A DNA stretch of 64,000 bases, from the NCBI GenBank assembly GCA_947000775.1, contig CAMQGK010000604.1, forward strand, positions 8,114,501 through 8,178,500, given 5' to 3'. The stretch's first letter is position 1. Every line of letters begins with the position of its first letter. Both the position numbers and the translations under genes were made by a program. Under the pieces are notes generated by a model. It did not search any database. It was not told the DNA's origin and was given only the letters and a program-made list of their open reading frames with translations. Below, piece after piece: positions 12,301-64,000 of the stretch. Source of the stretch: Pterois miles. Its lineage: Eukaryota; Chordata; Actinopteri; Perciformes; Scorpaenidae.

Positions 12301-13394
12301 GAGGAGACACATCTCTATTTCAGCCGCAGGGTTCGCATCTGGATGGAGTTGGGACGTGGCCCTGGACAGATGGTGGGACATGTTTTTTTTTTTTCTCACA
12401 GCAGGTCCAGCTCCTTTTATGAGACCAAAGCCGGTGATATCTTCCCTACTGTTGGTTATATCAAGGTAACTAAGGCCTTAAACCACCACATTTTTACTTT
12501 GAGTAATTACCATTAATGTTAAGGGACATAGTAAATAGAAAGCTACCAAGTAACAGTCAATACCCGCAAGAACGATCGATGCTTAACCAGCAGACAAATA
12601 GTACTTCAAGACCTTCTATATCAGCATTGCAGTGGAGGACAGTGCTGACTTTGGCTCATTAATCAATAAACACAACAAGCCAACCAATACATTTGACACA
12701 GACTAATGAAATAATAATCATCATTAGAAGAGGAAGAGGAGAAAGATGCAAACAACAGGCTGCTTGACTGCAAAAAAAAAAAAAAAAAAAACAGCCATAA
12801 ATGAAAACAAAAACTATAGTAAATAAGTAATCTTGCTGGACATTTTTGTTGCTGTCTTGTTTACTTGCTTTTCCCTCTTTGCTGAGAAAGTTAAATAAGT
12901 GTGCCTCATACATTCAGAGTCAAACTGAGCTCACTTTGCGCTAAGCAGCTTGTCAATAGCGAGAAAAGAGGCGCAGGCCAAGAGAGGGGGTCTGAAAAAA
13001 TGGCTTTTAATTACCAGACAGTGAATGCTGGCCTTCCTTTTCCACTTTCTCCTCCCAGCTAAGTCAGGAGTTTGATTTCTGATAATGTGGATTGCTGACT
13101 GGGCTTCATCCTGGTTGCCCCTAAAGCAGAAGGACCTAATGTCAAGTCCGGGGAGAGCGTGTTTGACAAAGTGCCATATAGATCCTCTGCTTTTCATCAG
13201 AGGGCAGTGCTGGTGGAGGCATTAATCAGAACGCTTGATAGCTCAGCTTTGTTTTCCCCTTTTACTCTCCTGTAACAATTAGGCACACTAATAATTTCAG
13301 GCATTACATTTAACCCAGCTGTTTGTTCAGGTGTAAGAGATTAGATTAGTGCAGGTCGATGCTATGAACTTCTAACCTTTCTCTGCTCTCTCTC

Positions 13395-13432
<38 letters not shown>

Positions 13433-13472
13433 GGTGAGTTTGACAGTTGACATTATAAAGACAAGTAGACAG
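9391..13472. other. Upstream non-coding DNA, mostly unassigned
   Basis: About 4 kb without a recognisable gene. Open frames here are short, isolated and lack family similarity that I can see. The stretch from about 12930 to 13330 is repeat-poor and resembles conserved non-coding DNA. A (GT)n tract lies at 13397-13427. Confidence 0.5.
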
Positions 13473-13625
13473 ACAATGGTGGAAAGTACAGTTACGGTAC
13501 AGTTTTGAGGTACTTTACTTGAGTATTTCCATTGAATGCTATTTTATATTTCTATATTTCAGAGGGAAATATTGCAGTTTTTATTCCACTATGTTCATTT
13601 GACAACTTTAACTGAACTGTGTGTA
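13473..13625 (+). repeat. Teleost interspersed repeat (GTGGAAAGTA... family)
   Basis: Contains 'gaggtactttacttgagtat' and 'tcagagggaaatattg', a repeat frequent in teleost genomes. Weaker fragments are at about 10120-10230, 14985-15065 and 18262-18345. Confidence 0.5.
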
Positions 13626-13809
13626 CGATCTGGAGGCATCTAGCAGTGACGTTGCAGATAGGGACCAGCTGAAGCCTCTCCTCGTGTGCCAAGCCTCATG
13701 TGCCGAATTACAGTGGCTGACATGAAAATCTGAATGTCTCTCTAGAGTTGTGTTAGGTCATTTAGGTTGTTTTAGGTCTAGAGCAGAGCCAGTATGTAGT
13801 ATGTGTGTG

Positions 13810-14066
13810 TACACAGTGAAGCAAGAGAGCGAGGGCAGCGGCGACGGCAGCAAGTAACGTTATCAGCTCCGGCCCAAGCAGGAAAAGTCAACAGTAACAG
13901 TCTGTTCTGGGCTACGGTAGAAACATGGTGGAGCAAGATGGCAGACTCCTGTGTAGCTATGAAGGGCTCATACTAAGATAATAAAAACACAATTCTTATT
14001 AATTATTAACAAAATATTTTATTTCTCCCAATAGATCCCCTAAAATGCAACACACTGTTTCTTTAA
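13810..14066 (+). repeat. AGGACCAGT-family repeat, copy 2
   Basis: Parallel to window positions 20-262: AGCGAGGGCAGCGGCGACGG, then CTCCGGCCCAAGC, 'aaacatggtgg', and an end near CCAATAGATCCCC. Confidence 0.6.
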
Positions 14067-14110
14067 TATATGATGCATTTTATAAATTAAACTACTGAAT
14101 AGAATATTAA

Positions 14111-14820
14111 AGGACCAGTCTGCATTTCATGGGATCTATTGGCAGTAATGGAATATAATATTGATAACTATGTTTTCGTTAGTGTATAATCACCTGAAAC
14201 TAAGGTTTGTTGTGCTTTTGTTACCTTAGAATGAGTCCATCATATCTACACAGGGAGCAGGTCCTCTTCACAAAGTCCGCCATGTTTCTACAGTAGCTCA
14301 GTACGGACAAACCAAGCACCCAGTGCTCTCTTTCTCGCGGCAGTAGCTCAGTCTGTAAGGACTTGGGTTAGGACGCGGAGGTCACCGGTTCAAGTCCCCC
14401 ATGGACCAAGACCAACTGGTTGCTGGAGAGGTGCCAGTTTACCTCTTGGGCACTGCCGAGGTGCCCCTGAGCAAGGCACCAAACCCCCAACTGCTCTGGG
14501 CGCTTGTCAGGAGCAGCCCCCTCACTCTGACATCTCTCCATTGACATGTATATGTACTGTGTGAACAACAGTGTAAAACTGAATTTCCCCACTGTGGGAC
14601 TAATAAAGGAATATCTTTCTTTCTTTCTTTCTTTCTTTCTCGTTTTAACGTGACCTGACGGCCTCCGTAGTTCTCTGACACACTTGTGAAACTGCGGTAA
14701 TATGAGAGTGCAAAACCGTCTGACTTCTGTTGCTCCTAAAATAGTGTTATTATGGTAACGTGACCTCTGAGCGAGGTGAATGGCGTTTGGCCATCATGGT
14801 TTTGCACACACAGTGGACCT
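14111..14820 (-). mobile_element. TTAA-flanked MITE of the AGGACCAGT family, with nested SINE
   Basis: Ends AGGACCAGT (14111) and GTGGACCT (14820) are inverted and each is flanked by TTAA (14107-14110, 14821-14824). TTAA duplication is the hallmark of piggyBac-type insertion, although these tips do not look like canonical piggyBac ends. The interior is the reverse complement of repeats at 1-262 and 13810-14066. A SINE interrupts it at 14338-14633. Confidence 0.6.
14338..14633 (+). mobile_element. tRNA-headed SINE nested in the TTAA MITE
   Basis: A box TAGCTCAGTCTG and B box GGTTCAAGTCC, then a body with 'ctggagaggtgccagttt' and 'gagcaaggcacc', ending 'ggactaataaagga' plus (CTTT)n. A 9-bp direct repeat, TCTTTCTCG, flanks it at 14329-14337 and 14634-14642; its low complexity makes it weaker evidence than a unique repeat. 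Confidence 0.75.
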
Positions 14821-14824
14821 TTAA

Positions 14825-16834
14825 GGTAGTAAGGTTAAACCGTAACAAGCCGCAACATTAATAAGCTGAATACATGTTCATGCATCAATAAAAATAATAT
14901 ACCTGTATAATACATATTATAATGAGAATATAATCACTGAAAAGAAGGATTCTGCATTTCCTTCCTTTAATACTAATGACTGTTTTGCTGATAATACTGT
15001 ACTGCACCTTTACTTGTAATGGAGTATTTTTACACTGTAGCATCAACACTTTTATTTAAGTAAAGGACAGATATACATTTTCTTTTTCAATGTTTCCCAT
15101 ACCTTTTAAATGACATAGTAGCAGCTGATAAAGAAGTTCAGCTTCAGGCCAACCAAAGGTGAAAACTTTTGTTTTAGCAGCCAGTGAAACCCAACTGGCT
15201 GCAGTGGCTGACATAGCGCACGTCTCACTGATATTGTTTTCAAGTGCCACATTGTCCAGGCAGGCCTGAGCCGTGGGGACACAGAACAAGCTTTAACAAG
15301 TTCTTATCATTACACAGCACCCCGGTCAACAGACTTGGGTATCAGCTCTGTGAGCAGAGCGCTGTAAATTAACAGAAAAAGAGACTTCATTTTGCCCAGG
15401 GATCAATGTCTTGTTCTTGGAAGTGCAATCAGAGCTGTTCGGTGAGCGGGCAGGGAGACCGATGCGGATCCTCAATCATAAAGCTGTAATCAACAGTTTT
15501 AAGTGCCCCTTTCTTTTACATTCAATTATACACTAATGACTCATGCCTAGTGGAAACATTTAAATAATAACACTGTGTTAATGTAGAGTGAAAGGCATAA
15601 AACTATTTGAATACTTGAAAAGCCATGGTCGTGAGGGCATGTGCTCCTCTGCACACCTACTTTTTTAAAATGAGTTTAGGTCTATTGTCAATACATTTGA
15701 TGAGCCTTGTACGTTTTTTATAAGTTTCTATGAAAGTGACGAACATTCACTCAATATTCAAATACAGATAGAACATTTACAATAGTGATCTAAGGTAAAT
15801 TATAAAAAGAATATTTACCCATTGTATACTCAGCCATTATATCCCCAGAAAGCTATTGTATGCACACAATTATACTCTCTTGTGAAACCTAATCTCACCT
15901 CAAAGCAGTCCAAGGTGACAATAATCTCTTTTGATGAAGAGTTCAATAAATCTGTTCAGTATAAAAGGCAGAGTTACATAGTGTGTCATGCAGTGTTGCC
16001 TTCAGTCACTTTTCTTTGCAAAGCTTTTCAGTCAAACTCTTTCTCGTCCAAATCACATTTTTCACTGGTTTTGTCAGGAGTGAATAATGACAATGACACA
16101 CACAAAAGAAATCTATTTTAAACATTTCAAATAATATTATTCACAATCCAACGTACACAGGGTTTTCACTTTCTAAAAAGTTTTTCAATTAAATATTAGA
16201 AAATATTTTGGGTATTTAATCTTTTTAGCATATTGGTTGTTAGTCAAAACAACTTCTCTATGGGAGCCAGAAACACAGCCCGCCATTATTATAATGATTT
16301 TACATAAGAATTTTAAAAATGTGCTTCATCATATTATGCAAATATGTGACAGATAGTTTATTAAGAGTAGAATTGACAGGCAACAATTGCTGTATGTTTT
16401 ACTGACGTAAAAGTAGCAATAAAACAATAAAAATACCATTACAAGTAATAGTCCTACATTCAAAGTCTTACTTAAGTAAAAGTACATAAGGATTAGCAGC
16501 AAAATATACCAATAGTATAAGAGCTTACAGAGTAATGCATATAATATCACTAGATTATAATTAGTAATGCATTAATATGTAAGCATCATTAAAGGTGAAG
16601 TTCATGACAACTACTTTATATATTGTTTAATCTATAAGGTCAAGGTTTTTTTATCACTTGTCAATTCTTTCAACAATGTATAATAAAAAATTATGTACAT
16701 ATAAAAGGGGAAAATCACACAAGTAAAAGTAAAAGCAAAATGATCATATAAACATAAGCAAATCTAAAATAGTAATGGAAATTTGACAGCATTCCTGATG
16801 GGAAAACTGAATGTTAACAGGATATATATATATA
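14825..16834. other. Upstream non-coding DNA, AT-rich
   Basis: No gene recognised. AT-rich with scattered small repeat fragments (for example about 16400-16510). Confidence 0.5.
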
Positions 16835-18053
16835 CACTTGTCCTCAAAATTATTCATACCCCATGGAAAATAACAATCTTTTTTAGATTCCTCCTTTGTA
16901 AAAGTTACTATGATGGTACTTCTTGTGTATCTGTATTCTACTTGTTGCTCTTCACAAATCCACATATGAGTTGGTTAAACTTTATATTTGCATATTAATA
17001 GATACGGCCAAGAGAGATATTTTGCTCATGTTCAGAATTATTCATACTCCTGACAATATCCCAACAAAATGTATGAATCTTTGGCCTGTGGTTATTTCAA
17101 GATGTTACAATGGAAAAATAGCTTTGTTATTGACCAAGTTTTAAACAATGATTTAAATAAATTAATAAATAGCATCTTTTCAGAAGAGTATAAATAGAGG
17201 AAAAATGGTCTGGTCATTCCCAATTTCTGGTCCTCATGGTAAAGAGGAAAGAGATCAGTGGAGACTTACGTCAACGTCTTGTGAGTGCCCACAATGAAGG
17301 AAAAGCTTACAAGGCCATTTCAAAGCAGTATGATGTTCCTGTGTCGACCGTCCAGAGCATCATCAACAAGCACAAGAGGTTCAATACTGTTAAAAACCTC
17401 AGGGGGCATGGCAGGAAACGTAAGGTGTCCCCCAAACTTACCCGGAAAATCTCCCGGGAGGTCAACAACAACCCCCAGACCACAACCAAGGCTCTAATGG
17501 AAATACTCAACCAGACAGGGACAAAGCTGTCACGGTCCACCATCGAGCGAGTCTCGTACAGAGGAGGTCTCCATGGACGTAAGCCTCGGAAGACACCTCT
17601 GCTCAGATAGAAGCATGTGGAAGCTCTCCTGAAGCAAGATCCCAGCTTTTGGTCAACCATCCTGTGGTCTGATGAGACGAAGTTGGAGTTATTTGGCCAT
17701 ATGGATGTTCAATGTCTGGAAGAAGAAAGGAGAAGCATCAAGCCCAAGAACACTGTGCCCACCGTCAAGTATGGTGGTGGAAGCATAATGCTGTGGGGAT
17801 GCTTGTCTTCAGTGGCACAGGGAACCTCGTAAAGATCCAAGGAACCATGAAAAAGGAGGATTACATCAGGATCCTTAATGGAAATAAAATACCCCTAAAA
17901 TATAAAGTTTTCTTTTCTTGTGTATTGTTGGCATTCTTTCACTTGTTGGTCACATATAACTCATAAGCAAACTTGACAAAATGTATTAATTTCATCACAA
18001 AAATAAAAAATCACAAAAACTAACAGGGGTATGAATAATTTTGAGGACAAGTG
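16835..18053 (+). mobile_element. Tc1/mariner transposon relic with 28-bp perfect terminal inverted repeats
   Basis: A 1219-bp element. Left repeat 16835-16862 (CACTTGTCCTCAAAATTATT then CATACCCC) and right repeat 18026-18053 are perfect inverted copies. Both are flanked by TA inside TA-rich tracts, as expected for TA-targeting Tc1 elements. It carries a broken transposase gene at 17236-17879. The perfect repeats suggest fairly recent insertion despite the damaged gene. Confidence 0.93.
17236..17879 (+). pseudogene. Tc1-like transposase, inactivated
   Basis: The first 124 codons show the paired-type helix-turn-helix DNA-binding region of Tc1 transposases (MVKRKEISGDLRQRLVSAHN; later VSTVQSIINKHKRF). 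A TAG stop follows at 17608. In the same frame, ILWSDETKLELFG then carries the first catalytic Asp and GGGSIMLWGC follows. Frame changes are evident near 17719 and 17800, after which the shifted frame reads GNLVKIQGTMKKEDYIRIL. Everything after that, including the second Asp and the last acidic residue of the DDE triad, is deleted. It cannot make active transposase. Confidence 0.93.
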
Positions 18054-18127
18054 TATATATATATATATATATACACTTGTCCTCAAAATTATTCATACCC
18101 CTGTTAGTTTTTGTGATTTTTTATTTT
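18000..18127. repeat. Perfect 128-bp palindrome of two Tc1 ends
   Basis: Positions 18000-18053 and 18074-18127 are exact reverse complements (54 bases each). The 20 bases between them are (TA)10, itself self-complementary. The left arm is the right end of the Tc1 element; the right arm is a second copy of that same end in opposite orientation, cut off by a CA microsatellite at 18128. Confidence 0.95.
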
Positions 18128-18166
18128 ACACACACGCACACACACACACACAGACACACACACACA
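18128..18166. repeat. (CA)n-rich microsatellite
   Basis: Imperfect CA tract directly abutting the truncated Tc1 end. Confidence 0.85.
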
Positions 18167-18388
18167 GTTAACTAACAGTTTACTAACATTAATAATGTAT
18201 CACAATTTATTAGATAATGCATATTTTGTATTAATAACCTCAATCAAAAGTTCCTTAAAACTGTATTGAGGCACAGTACTTGAGGAAATGTACTCAGTTA
18301 CTTTCCACCACTGGAGGTACAGCAGGCGTCTTACTACACAGTAAAAGTAGCAACACATTGAGTGAATACAGGGATAGAGGTCTTTTAC

Positions 18389-18662
18389 TTTGAAATTCCC
18401 TGAGCGGATGTTGATTCGGAAACGCTGTTGGAGCAGTTGTGTTTCCTCTAAAGTAGCTTCATGGCTAAATACCTCAGATAACACAGTGTAAACTTCGCCT
18501 CGGAGAGCAGATGAATACATATTTATATCTAAAGCTGAACCTCCGGTGAGGTTATGACGTGACGGCGGACTCAGCTCGTCGGGTAACGTTTTTAAATCTC
18601 CGCAGCACTTGAGAAAAGTGTCCGGACTGAGCAGGATGCTAGCATGTGTCGTTAGCAAACCA
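18389..18662 (-). other. Unrecognised open frame on the minus strand, divergent to map2k5
   Basis: On the minus strand a frame stays open across this CpG-rich unique DNA. It is bounded by an acceptor-like site (cctgcag, ending at 18663) and a donor-like site (AAA/gtaaaa at 18388). The reading starts at a TTG, not an ATG, and an in-frame stop lies just upstream. The only in-frame ATG is at 18520, with A at -3, giving MYSSALRGEVYTVLSEVF and on to NIRSGNFK. Past the donor-like site the frame runs into an interspersed repeat. It could be an exon of an upstream gene, a divergent non-coding transcript, or chance. I do not recognise the protein. Confidence 0.25.
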
Positions 18663-18732
18663 CTGCAGGAAATTAGCTCGTTAGCCTAGACAGCCAGCCA
18701 AGTGGTATTATGAGGCTTAATTGTAACTCTTT
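18500..18732 (+). promoter_or_regulatory. map2k5: Probable map2k5 promoter / 5' UTR region, CpG-richer
   Basis: From about 18500 to 18850 the CpG density is clearly higher than in the surrounding AT-rich DNA (roughly twenty CG dinucleotides in 300 bases). No TATA box stands out. A CRE-like TGACGTGA lies at 18555-18562. This fits a TATA-less vertebrate promoter for a broadly expressed kinase, possibly bidirectional given the open frame on the other strand. The transcription start cannot be placed from sequence alone. Confidence 0.5.
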
Positions 18733-62544
<43,812 letters not shown>

Positions 62545-62741
62545 GTGAGTCGTCGTCTTATGTGCTTTTGCATCTAAAGTCAGTCCTAATGGCCCGGAAA
62601 GCTTATATTTTGTTTCCTAATGAAGCAAACCACTCAGGCGGCTTTGCTCCCCATTCACTCAACCCTTCACCCTATGCAACTGCCTCAGGCAACACACATA
62701 TGCCCACGCACATTACTGTAGAGGTTGGACCTGTCATGAGT

Positions 62742-62774
<33 letters not shown>

Positions 62775-64000
62775 CAACACAGCTCTGAATTCTGTGTATT
62801 ACAGAGCCAGTACCAAAGCATCTGTTTAACCAGGGCTATTGTTATGACTGCACTCAGTGTCTCTATATAAAGAGGCATAACACAAAACTAAAGAGGCTGA
62901 TGATGATACATGAACACCGAAGACCACACTGGGTACCTAGCCATCTTATAAGTAACATCTTTTTTTAAGTTGACAATATAATATCCCTACTATAGCCTTA
63001 ATATAATAGATAGACTGATAGTAATGAATCACATTTCTATATTATATGAAGCCATAACCAGGGTGTGAAATTAGCACTCGCCAAATGTGGGTAAATTGTT
63101 GGCAGTGGCGTGTAAAATTGTCAGTCCATCCGCCACTTTGGCAGGCGAGAAAACCACTCGGGATGGGAATGCAGATTCAGTCCTCGTGTAGAACCGGTTC
63201 CCAGTTGTCCAGTTTCTTGGCATCTCATACCTCTGTGACTATCGATTCCTCTTATCGATGTTTTCTGACAGCTATGCATACACACTGACGCATAAGCGTG
63301 TTTTATCATGTTTCAGTTTGTTTGGGACTGGAGCCACAGCGGAGAGAAAAAAGGGCTCAAAAGCATGGCTACTACAGCTTAACTTGTGGGGATGCACCCT
63401 ATTTTTCCCCTGATAATGTTGCACTCATGAACCAGTGTTGAAATCAACAGTTTTAGTAACAGAGATAGTAACCTTACTTTTTAGAAGAGGGTGGGCAGCA
63501 CAGTCCTGCTTGGTTAAATAACAGCTACTAATGTTAGCAGAGGTTGCATTGAGTTACATTATGGTGTGTTTAAGATCTGTTCAGTAAAAATGACTATTTG
63601 GCAAAGGTAAACTTAATCATGATATGTTCAATAATATGTCAAATGTAGTTTTTAGCAAAAAACAGAATAAATCCAGTTGTTTGACGGAGACGTATTGACA
63701 GCAATCTAAATAGATTTTAGAGAGGGAATTATGAACTGTTTAACACTAACATTAGCTCTACGCAGCTAATTATATATTATAATATATAAATAAAACTACT
63801 AATTTTAAGATTTTTTTTTAATCCAAGCAAGTATTTCAATAATCATAATCATTTAAATTGTGTGTTTTTGTGTAAAATATATTGAATGACATCAGATCTA
63901 AAATATTACTCCTTCATTTAGCACATAGATTTCAAAAGTGGCAGATAAAATTTCTGAATGACAAATAAATAAATAAATAAATAAATAAAATACTTGCCCG
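62545..64000 (+). other. map2k5: map2k5 intron 19, partial
   Basis: Runs off the window. A CA tract lies at 62743-62773. A degraded hAT-like fragment at about 63150-63260 ('gggatgggaatgcag', 'tatcgattcct') and an (AAAT)n run at the end are the only features seen. Confidence 0.8.
62743..62773. repeat. (CA)n microsatellite
   Basis: About 30 bases of CA. Confidence 0.95.

Noticed and set aside
18200..18388. C-terminal extension of the 152-residue minus-strand frame
   Set aside because: This part lies in an interspersed repeat (GTGGAAAGTA family), so the frame is open by chance; only 18389-18662 is kept as a weak candidate.
62545..64000. Next map2k5 exon (human DSPVLPVGEF segment)
   Set aside because: Scanned in the expected phase; no matching codons with an AG acceptor are present, so it lies beyond the window.

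Overview
The window is nuclear DNA of a bony fish, most likely a percomorph teleost. The evidence is a spliced vertebrate gene with GT-AG introns, dense (CA)n/(GT)n microsatellites, tRNA-headed SINEs, Tc1/mariner relics and many short inverted-repeat DNA elements of kinds common in teleosts. I see no prokaryotic, viral or CRISPR features. Most open frames over 60 codons are chance or microsatellite translations.

The one clear protein-coding gene is map2k5 (MEK5, dual-specificity MAP kinase kinase 5) on the + strand. Nineteen coding exons lie between 18733 and 62544. Joined, they give 377 codons with no stop and no frame conflict. They cover the N-terminal PB1 domain (exons 1-4), the linker (exons 5-8) and the kinase domain from the glycine loop to the start of the C-lobe helices. 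The last coding part (about 70 residues in the human protein as I recall it) lies beyond position 64000, so the gene is cut by the right edge.

Layout: 1-18.4 kb is upstream non-coding DNA made largely of transposon relics, including a multi-level nest at 1131-3352. 18.39-18.73 kb is a CpG-richer promoter-like stretch with an unrecognised open frame on the opposite strand. 18.73-62.54 kb is map2k5, with introns from 105 bp to 10 kb. 62.5-64 kb is the start of the next intron.

The introns hold two more Tc1/mariner relics, repeated copies of a hAT-like 'GGGCTGTC' element, TTAA-flanked MITEs, SINEs and long microsatellites. Some repeat-poor stretches (parts of introns 3, 8 and 17, and the upstream block near 13 kb) look like conserved non-coding DNA. 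This is of interest because map2k5 introns are thought to carry enhancers for the neighbouring gene skor1.

I found no convincing new enzymatic or defence system. The most unusual sequence is a perfect 128-bp palindrome made of two head-to-head Tc1 ends (18000-18127). Others are the transposon nests, a near-perfect 56-bp-arm hairpin in intron 3, and a frame-neutral 30-bp exon 17 that matches a known human alternative exon.
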